From NCBI GenBank assembly GCA_945787925.1, contig CALZJY010000106.1:1-6870 (forward strand): DNA of 6,870 nucleotides, in the 5' to 3' direction. Source of the stretch: an uncultured Anaerosporobacter sp. GTDB lineage: Bacteria; Bacillota; Clostridia; Lachnospirales; Lachnospiraceae. The notes below the pieces were generated by a model. It had not been told where the DNA came from. It searched no databases and saw only the letters and a program-made list of their open reading frames with translations. Both the position numbers and the translations under genes were made by a program. The first letter of the stretch is position 1. The number at the start of each line of letters is the position of its first letter. Below are positions 1 through 5,690 of this stretch, in pieces.

Positions 1-117
1 GTCATGTTCGAACTCAATTCCGCATAGATTCACGCACCCAATATACTTGTAGTCTTGGTAACTTGGAGTCCATGTCATCAAATACACCAACTCATTTTTC
101 CAAAAATACGTTCTCAC
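1..117 (-). CDS. Hypothetical protein, N-terminal fragment, GTG start
   Basis: An open frame of 39 codons begins with GTG at 117-115 and runs off the left edge without a stop. The start is chosen because a perfect AGGAGG lies at 130-125, seven bases upstream, which is as strong as the sites before the recognised genes here. The visible peptide begins MRTYFWKNELVYLMTWTPSY and is rich in aromatic residues, with two Cys in the last twelve residues. There is no signal peptide or clear membrane segment. I do not recognise the family and infer no function. It lies downstream of the HAD phosphatase gene on the same strand, with a hairpin between them, so it is probably a separate unit or is reached only by readthrough. 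Confidence 0.6.
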   Translation of the reverse strand, partial: MRTYFWKNELVYLMTWTPSYQDYKYIGCVNLCGIEFEHD

Positions 118-149
118 TATGTAACCTCCTATTTCCCCTTATATAGTAA

Positions 150-178
150 TACACCGAAAAGTTGGACTTTTCGGTGTA
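150..178 (-). terminator. Hairpin after the HAD phosphatase gene
   Basis: A perfect 13-bp inverted repeat (150-162 with 166-178) closes a 3-nt loop ten bases past the phosphatase stop codon. On the - strand it is followed by TTACTATAT rather than a clean U-run. It could be a weak intrinsic terminator or a processing or 3'-protecting stem. Its position between two co-oriented genes supports a transcription-boundary role. Confidence 0.55.
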
Positions 179-187
179 CAAATAAAA

Positions 188-841
188 CTATGCTTCTAAA
201 AGAGACAGGATTTCATCAGGTCGATCAACCAGCATTGTCGCTCCTGCTTCTTCTAATACTTCTAAATCGCGGAATCCCCACTTACAAGAAATACAAGGAA
301 TTCCTGCATTCTTCGCTGTCTCAATATCTACTTCAGAATCTCCGACATAGATAGTTTCTTTTGGAGATACCCCTAATTCTTTCATGGCAGCAAATACTGT
401 ATCTGGTGCTGGTTTCTTACGAACCGTATCTGTGGCACCGATTGCAACAGAAATCCAAGTGTTAAAGTAGATTTCATTTAACGCTTTTACTGCAGAATCC
501 ATCTTATTCGATACGATAGCCAAGTGATATCCTTTTTCTTTTAATATCGTTAATAGATCTAAGATACCATCGTAGGCACGTGTTGTCACATTACAGTTTT
601 TTGAATAATGTTCACGGAAGATTTCAAACGTACGGTCAATCTCTTCATGAGAAGTTCCGTCTGGAACGGCACGTTCGATTAAGCGGTAAACGCCATGTCC
701 CACAAAATGACGAACTTCTTCTAGGGTACGAAGTCCATAGTTCATTTGGGATAAGGCATAATTTACGCTACCTTGAAGGTCCTCTAACGTATATAATAAT
801 GTACCATCTAAATCAAAAATTACGGTTGTTATTTGGTTCAT
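188..841 (-). CDS. HAD-superfamily phosphatase, phosphoglycolate phosphatase-like
   Basis: This 217-aa protein has the length and layout of the Gph/PpaX branch of cytoplasmic HAD-IA hydrolases, Mg-dependent phosphatases acting on small phosphate esters. All four HAD motifs are visible. Motif I is FDLDGTL, with nucleophile Asp10 and acid/base Asp12. Motif II is the Ser of IVSNK (Ser111). Motif III is the Lys of RKKPAPD (Lys143). Motif IV is VGDSEVD (Asp168 and Asp172). Residues 16-90 form the usual alpha-helical cap. Family members usually have Asp, Asn or Ser three residues after the motif I Thr, and here it is Tyr17. AAGGAG lies eight bases before the ATG. It follows the cyclophilin gene by 26 nt and is probably cotranscribed with it. 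The substrate (2-phosphoglycolate, pyrophosphate or a sugar phosphate) cannot be told from the sequence. Confidence 0.93.
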   Translation of the reverse strand: MNQITTVIFDLDGTLLYTLEDLQGSVNYALSQMNYGLRTLEEVRHFVGHGVYRLIERAVPDGTSHEEIDRTFEIFREHYSKNCNVTTRAYDGILDLLTILKEKGYHLAIVSNKMDSAVKALNEIYFNTWISVAIGATDTVRKKPAPDTVFAAMKELGVSPKETIYVGDSEVDIETAKNAGIPCISCKWGFRDLEVLEEAGATMLVDRPDEILSLLEA

Positions 842-867
842 AAGGTTTTCTCCTTGGGCAATATAAA

Positions 868-1497
868 TTAGTCAATTTGTTTTATAGAAGTAATGACTGG
901 CTGCTTCTCTTTCGGAACGGTACCATTCTGATCTTGGCCTGTTGTTTCTTTCACAATTTTATCAACAACATCCATTCCTTCTGTCACATGTCCAAATCCA
1001 GCATACATACCATCTAAATTCAATGCATCTGCATGACAGATAAAGAATTGGGAGCTTGCACTATCCATGGCTTGGGAACGTGCCATAGATATTGTTCCCC
1101 TAACATGCGAAATAGAATTCTTTACACCATTGGCAGAAAATTCACCCTTAATTGTTTGATCAGAACCTCCCATTCCAGTTCCTTCTGGATCTCCACCTTG
1201 GATTACAAATCCATTAATGATACGGTGGAATGTTAGGCCGTTATAAAACCCTTTGTTTACTAGTCCAAGGAAATTAGAAACAGTAATCGGTGCACTATCT
1301 GCATCTAACTCTACTGTAATCTTTCCATAATCTTTTACATCAAACTCTACATGATGAATACCAGTGACTGCTGGGTATGTAGCGTCTGATGTTTGAACAG
1401 TAGGATTTCCAGGTGTAGGTTCTGCTTTTGAACCACATCCAATCAGGCCTAGGCAAAGAACAGGAACTAAAATCATGGATAACAGTTTCTTATTCAT
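868..1497 (-). CDS. Lipoprotein peptidyl-prolyl cis-trans isomerase, cyclophilin type
   Basis: The frame is open upstream to 1524, but the ATG at 1497 is chosen because AAGGAG lies just before it and the protein then begins with a textbook lipoprotein signal peptide: MNKK, a hydrophobic core, and lipobox LIGC with Cys21. The mature 189 residues start with a Pro/Thr-rich linker (about 22-44), followed by a cyclophilin domain (about 47-208). Cyclophilin landmarks are FHRIINGFVIQGGDP (catalytic Arg92, Gln100), SSQFFI (148-153) and GHVTEGMDVVDKI. The human CypA Trp121 position is Asn and the His126 position is Tyr, so cyclosporin sensitivity is unlikely. It should catalyse prolyl isomerisation during folding of exported proteins on the outer face of the membrane. 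It is the first gene of a probable two-gene operon with the HAD phosphatase, with an extended -10 promoter upstream. Confidence 0.94.
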   Translation of the reverse strand: MNKKLLSMILVPVLCLGLIGCGSKAEPTPGNPTVQTSDATYPAVTGIHHVEFDVKDYGKITVELDADSAPITVSNFLGLVNKGFYNGLTFHRIINGFVIQGGDPEGTGMGGSDQTIKGEFSANGVKNSISHVRGTISMARSQAMDSASSQFFICHADALNLDGMYAGFGHVTEGMDVVDKIVKETTGQDQNGTVPKEKQPVITSIKQID

Positions 1498-1547
1498 AAA
1501 ACTCTCCTTTTTACGTATTTGCAATGTGAAAATTGCAGTTTATCTAA

Positions 1548-1556
1548 ATTATAACA
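1548..1556 (-). promoter_or_regulatory. Extended -10 promoter for the cyclophilin-HAD operon
   Basis: The - strand reads TGTTATAAT, a consensus TATAAT preceded by the TG of an extended -10 element. It would start transcription near 1541, about 44 nt before the cyclophilin ATG. The -35 position, 17 nt upstream, reads TGTCTT, a poor match that falls inside the antiporter terminator. This fits an extended -10 promoter that does not need a good -35. Confidence 0.6.
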
Positions 1557-1585
1557 AAAAGAGCCATCATAAGACAGCTCTTTTT
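1556..1585 (-). terminator. Intrinsic terminator of the antiporter gene
   Basis: The inverted repeat AAAAAGAGC / GCTCTTTTT (1556-1564 with 1577-1585) lies eight bases past the antiporter stop codon. On the - strand the stem is followed by a U-rich run ending in TTTTTGTTATAATTT. The loop is 12 nt and the GC part of the stem is only about four pairs, so termination may be incomplete. The cyclophilin promoter begins immediately after it. Confidence 0.75.
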
Positions 1586-1593
1586 TCCGATTT

Positions 1594-2853
1594 TTAATTT
1601 CCTACACGATAGTGATGAATCTCTTCATATCCTTTCGCAATGCTTTCAGAAGAAGATACGTGGTGCGTAGGGCCATTATTAAATACAACTTTTAATAAGA
1701 TAGGAGTAATGATCGTAGTAACGACTACCATGATGACTACGGGTGCTAAGAAGTTTGCACCTAACAATCCTAATTTAAATCCCTTATCTGCAACGATTAG
1801 GGCAACCTCGCCTCTTGAAATCATGCCAACGCCGATCCGTAGGCATTGGTAGTTTTCATAACCACAAACTTTTGCGCCAAGTCCACATCCAATAATCTTA
1901 GTCAAGATAGCCACTAAGGTTAAGATAACTGCGAATATGACTATCATTGCGCTCATACTCTTGATTTCTACTTTCAGACCAATGCTTGCAAAGAAGATTG
2001 GAGATAAGAATAAGTAGGATAAGGTATCAAATTTGGAAGCAAGGAATTTGGTTCGTTGTGTTTTAGAGATAATCAGTCCCGCAAAGAATGCACCTGTAAT
2101 ATCTGCAACACCAAACACAACTTCCCCTATGTACGAAAGTAATAAACAAAATACAAATGCTAAAATGGCATGTCTGTGCAGACCTTTCTTTACTTTTATG
2201 TATTTCTTATTATATATGAAGAAAAATGAAACTGCTACAACAGCTACAAAGATAAAGAATGCTACAATTTTTAATAACACCATCGTTATACTAACGGTTG
2301 GATCTGCTAAGCTTGTTACGATAGTTAATGCTATAATACCCAAAATATCATCAATAATGGCAGCACCTAAAATAGCATTACCGGACTTGGTTTTTAGTTT
2401 GCCCATTTCTTTTAATGTTTCAACTGTGATACTAACTGAGGTTGCAGTTAGTATTATACCAATAAAGATGTTCTGTAATAATATGCTGCATGTGGCATTG
2501 GAAGAAATCATTCCCTGCTTATTAAAGATATAAGCAATGCCTAAGCCACCAACAAGTGGAACAATGACACCAATTAATGCAATCAGAAACGATGCCTTTC
2601 CGCTTTTCTTTAGTTCTTCGATATCTGTCTCCATGCCGGCACAGAACATAAGAACAATTACACCAATCTCTGCACAGTTGCTAATAAACGTCGTCGGTTG
2701 AATTAGCTTGAAGCAAGCAGGCCCTAAAAGTAAACCTGCTACTAACGCACCTACTACCTGAGGCATATTCACCTTCTTGGTAGCAAGACCTAGAAGTTTA
2801 GTACATAATAAGATTAAAGCTAAATCAAACAAAAAATTATATGATGAGTCCAT
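1594..2853 (-). CDS. CPA2-family cation/proton antiporter, membrane domain only
   Basis: This 419-aa integral membrane protein is strongly hydrophobic, with about 12 predicted membrane helices, and matches the Na+(K+)/H+ exchanger domain of the NapA/KefB group. Key motifs are TATSVSI (136-142), which lines the crossover in this family, and AAIIDDILGI with the Asp pair at 168-169. That pair is the ion-binding Asp-Asp of electrogenic CPA2 exchangers such as NapA. SRGEVALIVADKG near the C-terminal third is another family signature. The protein stops soon after the last helix, with a short polar His/Ser-rich tail. It has no RCK/TrkA-N regulatory domain, unlike full Kef or YhaU-type systems. The frame continues upstream to a TTG at 2871, but AGGAGG seven bases before the ATG at 2853 decides the start. 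The likely role is pH and Na+/K+ homeostasis. Ion specificity cannot be read from the sequence. Confidence 0.92.
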   Translation of the reverse strand: MDSSYNFLFDLALILLCTKLLGLATKKVNMPQVVGALVAGLLLGPACFKLIQPTTFISNCAEIGVIVLMFCAGMETDIEELKKSGKASFLIALIGVIVPLVGGLGIAYIFNKQGMISSNATCSILLQNIFIGIILTATSVSITVETLKEMGKLKTKSGNAILGAAIIDDILGIIALTIVTSLADPTVSITMVLLKIVAFFIFVAVVAVSFFFIYNKKYIKVKKGLHRHAILAFVFCLLLSYIGEVVFGVADITGAFFAGLIISKTQRTKFLASKFDTLSYLFLSPIFFASIGLKVEIKSMSAMIVIFAVILTLVAILTKIIGCGLGAKVCGYENYQCLRIGVGMISRGEVALIVADKGFKLGLLGANFLAPVVIMVVVTTIITPILLKVVFNNGPTHHVSSSESIAKGYEEIHHYRVGN

Positions 2854-2975
2854 ATACGTTCCTCCTAACAATTTTAAATTTGATTTTTGGGTAGCTTAGC
2901 TAGGTAACAAAGAATATCAATACGTGACGTTATTATTGTAATAATATCAAATATTGTCTATTTCGTAGCGCTTAC
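2854..2975 (-). other. Antiporter 5' leader, about 115 nt
   Basis: The stretch between the probable transcription start (near 2969) and the antiporter AGGAGG is longer than a plain leader needs. It is AT-rich and contains small inverted repeats, for example ATTATT/AATAAT and TAGCT-A-AGCTA. I see no terminator hairpin and recognise no riboswitch consensus. A regulatory RNA role is only a possibility. Confidence 0.3.
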
Positions 2976-3004
2976 ATTATAAGTCTTTCCTCTAGGTTTC
3001 GCAA
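2976..3004 (-). promoter_or_regulatory. Sigma-A promoter for the antiporter gene
   Basis: On the - strand TTGCGA (3004-2999), a 17-nt spacer and a perfect TATAAT (2981-2976) form a good housekeeping promoter. It overlaps the 3' end of the 19-codon ORF that follows the yneA-like gene. No SOS box is present here, so the antiporter has constitutive or otherwise regulated transcription independent of LexA, plus possible readthrough from the SOS unit. Confidence 0.7.
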
Positions 3005-3051
3005 TACCATGACGTAAATTCTTTCAAGTTTTTTCCAAATTCCAATGTCAT
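2992..3051 (-). CDS. Possible small protein of 19 aa downstream of the yneA-like gene
   Basis: The ORF encodes MTLEFGKNLKEFTSWYCET and ends in TAG. It starts 12 nt after the yneA-like stop codon, with AAAGGAG placed five bases before the ATG, so the initiation signal is as good as those of real genes here. The product is polar, with aromatic residues and one Cys, and has no membrane segment. If translated it would be cotranscribed with the LysM protein under LexA control. Nothing in the peptide identifies a function, and a 19-codon frame can arise by chance. The Shine-Dalgarno sequence and the tight spacing are the only support. Confidence 0.35.
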   Translation of the reverse strand: MTLEFGKNLKEFTSWYCET

Positions 3052-3063
3052 TAGTTCTCCTTT

Positions 3064-3369
3064 TTAGGCATAATATGGAATGATTAAAAAATTACCAGTA
3101 TGAATCGTATCTTCATAGAGATTATTGCTGGATTTGATCTCATTAATGTATTCCTGGATGGATGCATATTCCTCTGTATAATATTCTGTTGCAATGCTCC
3201 AAAGGGAATCACCCTCTTGGATTTTAATACTCTTTACATACATTGTTCGTGCAGGTTTGGATGTCGATGCGTTTACAATTGGTGTTACTACTGTTGCAAG
3301 CAATACTACAACGATTGCTACCATGACGATACGTTTATTTCTGTTTCTATTAATATTATTAATTCTCAT
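3064..3369 (-). CDS. yneA: YneA-like SOS cell-division inhibitor, membrane-anchored LysM protein
   Basis: This 101-aa protein has a basic Asn/Arg-rich N-terminus, a single membrane segment (about 13-32), a short linker and one LysM domain (about 46-99, with the signature GDSLWSIA at 53-60 and ending LIIPYYA). Size, topology and position divergent from lexA match B. subtilis YneA (about 105 aa), which halts septation during the SOS response and is rapidly degraded. The frame is open upstream to 3480, but that stretch contains the promoter and SOS boxes. The ATG at 3369 has GAGAGG seven bases upstream and gives the expected N-terminus. The LysM domain should bind cell-wall glycan outside the membrane. 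Function by orthology is inferred from architecture and context, since LysM domains are common in other proteins. Confidence 0.85.
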   Translation of the reverse strand: MRINNINRNRNKRIVMVAIVVVLLATVVTPIVNASTSKPARTMYVKSIKIQEGDSLWSIATEYYTEEYASIQEYINEIKSSNNLYEDTIHTGNFLIIPYYA

Positions 3370-3392
3370 AAAATGACCTCTCTTTCGTGTAA

Positions 3393-3406
3393 CGAACATT
3401 TGTTCT
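3393..3406. promoter_or_regulatory. SOS box 1 (LexA operator), perfect core
   Basis: CGAACATTTGTTCT contains the GAAC-N4-GTTC core of Gram-positive LexA operators. It lies just downstream of the expected yneA-like transcription start, so bound LexA would block promoter escape. Confidence 0.88.
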
Positions 3407-3414
3407 ATGTCTGC

Positions 3415-3443
3415 ATTATAACGAACACCTGTTCTGATGTCAA
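3415..3443 (-). promoter_or_regulatory. Consensus sigma-A promoter for the yneA-like gene
   Basis: On the - strand, TTGACA (3443-3438), a 17-nt spacer and TATAAT (3420-3415) match the consensus exactly. The spacer contains a perfect-core SOS box. A promoter this strong would be expected to be silent under LexA repression and very active on induction. The leader to the ATG is about 40 nt. Confidence 0.92.
3422..3435. promoter_or_regulatory. SOS box 2 (LexA operator), perfect core
   Basis: CGAACACCTGTTCT has a perfect GAAC-N4-GTTC core and lies wholly between the -35 and -10 hexamers of the yneA-like promoter. It is 29 nt, or close to three helical turns, from SOS box 1, so two LexA dimers could bind on the same face. 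Confidence 0.9.
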
Positions 3444-3462
3444 TAGATTTCCAACAAAAAAT

Positions 3463-3476
3463 CGAACATAGGTTTT
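3463..3476. promoter_or_regulatory. Degenerate SOS box 3
   Basis: CGAACATAGGTTTT has one perfect half-site (CGAAC) and a degraded right half (GTTT in place of GTTC). It touches the lexA -35 hexamer at 3475-3480. It is probably a weaker LexA site. Confidence 0.5.
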
Positions 3477-3503
3477 GCATTGTTCGAACATATGTGTTAT
3501 ACT
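3475..3503 (+). promoter_or_regulatory. lexA promoter
   Basis: TTGCAT (3475-3480), a 17-nt spacer and TATACT (3498-3503) form a good sigma-A promoter pointing at lexA. SOS box 4 occupies the spacer and its last base reaches the -10, which fits LexA autoregulation. The leader to the lexA ATG would be about 63 nt. Confidence 0.75.
3485..3498. promoter_or_regulatory. SOS box 4, one half-site imperfect, in the lexA promoter
   Basis: CGAACATATGTGTT keeps a perfect left half-site, but the right half reads GTGT instead of GTTC. The left half is itself part of the palindrome TGTTCGAACA (3481-3490). It lies in the spacer of the lexA promoter. A weaker operator here than at the yneA-like promoter would give early derepression of lexA and tighter control of the division inhibitor. 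Confidence 0.65.
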
Positions 3504-3512
3504 ATAGAAAAC

Positions 3513-3542
3513 TTGACATTGAATAATCAGTCTATTATAGAA
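3513..3542 (+). promoter_or_regulatory. Possible second lexA promoter
   Basis: A consensus TTGACA lies at 3513-3518. The best -10 candidates downstream are TATAGA (3537-3542, spacer 18) and TATTAT (3533-3538, spacer 14). Neither is ideal, and no SOS box overlaps them. If used, this promoter would supply LexA-independent lexA expression. Confidence 0.35.
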
Positions 3543-3572
3543 GAATAATGCCATTTGATTGGAGGAGAGAAT

Positions 3573-4190
3573 ATGAGCCAAGGCAAAATCAGTGCAAAAC
3601 AAAGAGAAATCTTAGAATACATAAAGTCTGAGATTATCAACCGTGGTTACCCACCTGCAGTTCGTGAAATTTGTGAAGCAGTAAGTTTAAAATCTACTTC
3701 TTCTGTTCATAGTCATTTAGAAACGTTAGAACGTAATGGATATATAAGAAGAGACCCTACAAAACCAAGAGCAATCGAAATCATTGAAGATGGATTTGGA
3801 TTAGCAAGAAAAGAAATCGTGAACGTACCTTTAATTGGAACCGTTACTGCTGGTCAACCAATTTTAGCCGTTGAGAATATTGAAGGATATTTTCCATTAC
3901 CAGCAGAAGACGTACCAAACCAAGACTTATTTATGTTAAGAGTCAAAGGTGACAGTATGATTAATGCAGGTATCTACAGTGGAGATAAAATTCTCGTTCA
4001 AAAACAACAAACTGCAAATAATGGAGATAAAGTCGTTGCATTAATCGAAGACTCCGTTACTGTAAAAACATTTTATAAAGAGAAAGATCATATTCGTTTA
4101 CAACCTGAAAACGATGCGATGGAACCAATTTTAGTAAAAGATTGTGCCATCGTTGGGAAGGTAATCGGATTATTTAGAAGATATCACTAA
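3573..4190 (+). CDS. lexA: LexA repressor, SOS response master regulator
   Basis: The 205-aa length equals that of B. subtilis LexA. Residues 1-65 form the winged helix-turn-helix DNA-binding domain, with YPPAVREICEAVSLKSTSSV carrying the recognition helix. The C-terminal S24 self-cleavage domain has the scissile Ala93-Gly94 in GTVTAGQP, the nucleophile Ser128 in VKGDSMINAG, and the general base Lys165 in DSVTVKTF. These are all offset by nine from the E. coli residues, as expected for a normal spacing. RecA filaments on single-stranded DNA should trigger cleavage and derepression. An open frame extends to a TTG at 3555, but GGAGG seven bases before the ATG at 3573 decides the start. It is divergent from the yneA-like gene, with which it shares an operator region, and it is autoregulated through SOS boxes 3 and 4. 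No key residue is missing. Confidence 0.98.
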   Translation: MSQGKISAKQREILEYIKSEIINRGYPPAVREICEAVSLKSTSSVHSHLETLERNGYIRRDPTKPRAIEIIEDGFGLARKEIVNVPLIGTVTAGQPILAVENIEGYFPLPAEDVPNQDLFMLRVKGDSMINAGIYSGDKILVQKQQTANNGDKVVALIEDSVTVKTFYKEKDHIRLQPENDAMEPILVKDCAIVGKVIGLFRRYH

Positions 4191-4191
4191 G

Positions 4192-4229
4192 AAAAAAGCC
4201 AGTTGCATGTGGATGCAATTGGCTTTTTT
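4192..4229 (+). terminator. Intrinsic terminator of lexA, probably bidirectional
   Basis: GCCAGTTGCAT (4198-4208) pairs with ATGCAATTGGC (4213-4223) with a single G-T wobble around a GTGG loop. Six A residues precede the stem and six T residues follow it. It starts two bases after the lexA stop codon. The A-run makes it work on the - strand too, for the convergent tocopherol-cyclase-family gene that ends at 4253. Confidence 0.93.
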
Positions 4230-4252
4230 GCTATATGGAATAATATGCATTA

Positions 4253-5158
4253 TTAATTACAAACTACTTTCGTATAGAAGGAAGACTCGAACGAGGCCGA
4301 CGAACACTCTTCATTAATTAATAGATGTCCAGCTACAGAAAACTCATAATGTACTGTACAACGAGCATGCTCTTCAATGGAGCGAATCATGGCATCGTTG
4401 AGTGGTGCATCTAGATGAACGGGATTACTTTTCTTCAAAGTCGCCGTTAGAACCATATCATTTTGGGTAAGTACAATCTTTTTTCGTGTAAAAGTCTGCA
4501 CTTTTGCCCCTAGATACGTTGCAAAACGGTACTCTTTTCCTTTATAAATGATTGCTGCAATCGACCCCTCGAACATACGTTCTAACACTGGTATTGTCGC
4601 TACTGCTACCATCACAGAGGTAAATGGACGCTTGAATTGGTTACATTGGCTCCATGTATATAATTCAGGAAAAGAGCTCCCTTCATCCCCTTCGATATAT
4701 CCTCTTCCATTGCCAAATTCCAGTGTTTTTCCATTGATTGTCACAGACCCATATAATGCATGGTCCATGCTGATGACCTTATGCTTGCACTGAAGAAAAG
4801 GTATCGCCTGTAATGGGCCCATAATGGAGTAATCTAATGTATTTAGCTTTCCAAAGCGGACAATTCCATCAATCTGTAACTCATCCGTATGAATACATAA
4901 ACGGAATCCCCTTTTCGTAAAGAGGTTTCCAGCAAGCTTAACGAAGAATTCGTCCTTTTTTCTCTTAAGCATAGAACTTGGATAGGAAATAAAATAAGAG
5001 GTATCATCAAGAATGATCTGTAGAAATGCCTCTTTCTTTTCTTCCGTGATACTATATCCAGGAATCAATGTGAACGTATGTTCTGGTGCTGTATTTTTGA
5101 TATACCATCCTTCAAAATAATGGGTTTTCTTTCGTTGGAATAAACACCGTTTTTTCAT
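4253..5158 (-). CDS. Tocopherol cyclase family protein
   Basis: This 301-aa protein carries the two hallmark stretches of the tocopherol cyclase-like family. One is the N-terminal HYFEGWYIKN (13-22), and the other is a central segment starting GRGYIEGDEGSSFPELYTW (from residue 151) and ending QCNQF. In plants and cyanobacteria these enzymes close the chromanol ring of vitamin E and form a lipocalin-like beta barrel. Heterotrophic Bacillota do not make tocopherol, so the substrate here is unknown, probably some hydrophobic molecule. The central motif reads EGDEG where I recall many homologues having a Lys-Asp-Trp-Gly type sequence, which may affect activity. No signal peptide or membrane helix is visible. 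The start is the ATG at 5158, with AAAGGAAG about nine bases before it. It lies 52 nt after the frameshifted membrane-protein gene on the same strand and may share its transcript. It is convergent with lexA. Confidence 0.82.
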   Translation of the reverse strand: MKKRCLFQRKKTHYFEGWYIKNTAPEHTFTLIPGYSITEEKKEAFLQIILDDTSYFISYPSSMLKRKKDEFFVKLAGNLFTKRGFRLCIHTDELQIDGIVRFGKLNTLDYSIMGPLQAIPFLQCKHKVISMDHALYGSVTINGKTLEFGNGRGYIEGDEGSSFPELYTWSQCNQFKRPFTSVMVAVATIPVLERMFEGSIAAIIYKGKEYRFATYLGAKVQTFTRKKIVLTQNDMVLTATLKKSNPVHLDAPLNDAMIRSIEEHARCTVHYEFSVAGHLLINEECSSASFESSFYTKVVCN

Positions 5159-5210
5159 AATTCTACTTCCTTTCTTTTTATTCTATACAAACATGAAGCT
5201 ACTTCCTTAT

Positions 5211-5619
5211 TTATGGGAAATCATTTTTTTCTTTACGTAAGGTACAAAGATTCGTATAAATGATATAGATTCCACCAACAATAAACGGAACAATCATAGT
5301 TGCAAATCGAAATAGCAACATGGAAGCTGCTGCAATTATGTAAATGATTGAGACTAAGGAAAGGCAATCTGCTGCCGATAGGCTTCCCGTATCCCAAAAA
5401 ATGAAATATGGGATGATAAAATAACAAGCCAACGCCTTCGCTAACAAGAATTTGGTTCTTATGCAAATGATAGATTGTAGAAATTCCTCCGGCGCTTCCA
5501 AAGCTAATCACTCGATAGAAACTGGAATATTTGGGGAAAGGAAGTGCGAAAGCAATAATAAAAGAGGATACAAATAGCCCCAAACAAAAGTATGTGTACA
5601 TAAGGTTTCTTTTTTTCAT
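5211..5619 (-). pseudogene. Small membrane protein gene with a +1 frameshift
   Basis: Two overlapping frames together make one plausible protein of about 135 aa. The first starts at 5619 with MKKRNLMYTYFCLGLFVSSF, a basic N-terminus and a membrane helix (about 7-27), and becomes His/Trp/Asn-rich and unnatural after residue 45-80. The second is open from 5507 to the TAA at 5211 and supplies two or three further hydrophobic helices and a charged tail, KEKNDFP. Frame two is reached by skipping one base, somewhere in 5400-5507. A run of six A (+ strand, 5396-5401) is one candidate site, and the GGAAGCGCCGGAGG stretch near 5490 is another. It may be a decayed gene, a sequencing error or, less likely, recoding. 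AAGGAGG precedes the ATG by only three bases, unusually close. I do not recognise the family. No promoter is clear, and a strong terminator hairpin lies immediately upstream. Confidence 0.6.
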
Positions 5620-5639
5620 GTACCTCCTTCTTCTTGGCG

Positions 5640-5690
5640 TAAAAAACTTAGAAGAGAAACTTTTTTATAGCTTCTCTTCTAAGTTTTTTA
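5640..5690 (-). terminator. Strong intrinsic terminator overlapping the stop codon of the 145-aa gene
   Basis: A perfect 18-bp inverted repeat (5641-5658 with 5672-5689, plus a closing T-A pair) surrounds a 13-nt loop. The stem ends in A/T runs on both sides, so it can terminate in both directions. Its right arm begins inside the TAA of the 145-aa gene, and its left arm ends 12 nt before the Shine-Dalgarno sequence of the membrane-protein gene. Confidence 0.88.

Noticed and set aside
1..20. GTTCGAAC near the left edge as a LexA half-site pair
   Set aside because: The half-sites are in the reversed order (GTTC then GAAC) without the four-base gap, and the site lies inside the coding frame of the left-edge gene.
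2033..2533. A 166-codon + strand ORF opposite the antiporter gene
   Set aside because: It is an antisense shadow of a clearly conserved membrane protein, and its product is a low-complexity Asn/Thr/Ile-rich sequence.
3370..3480. N-terminal extension of the yneA-like protein by 37 residues
   Set aside because: The extension would cover the promoter and both perfect SOS boxes, and the ATG at 3369 has its own ribosome binding site and yields the expected short N-terminus.
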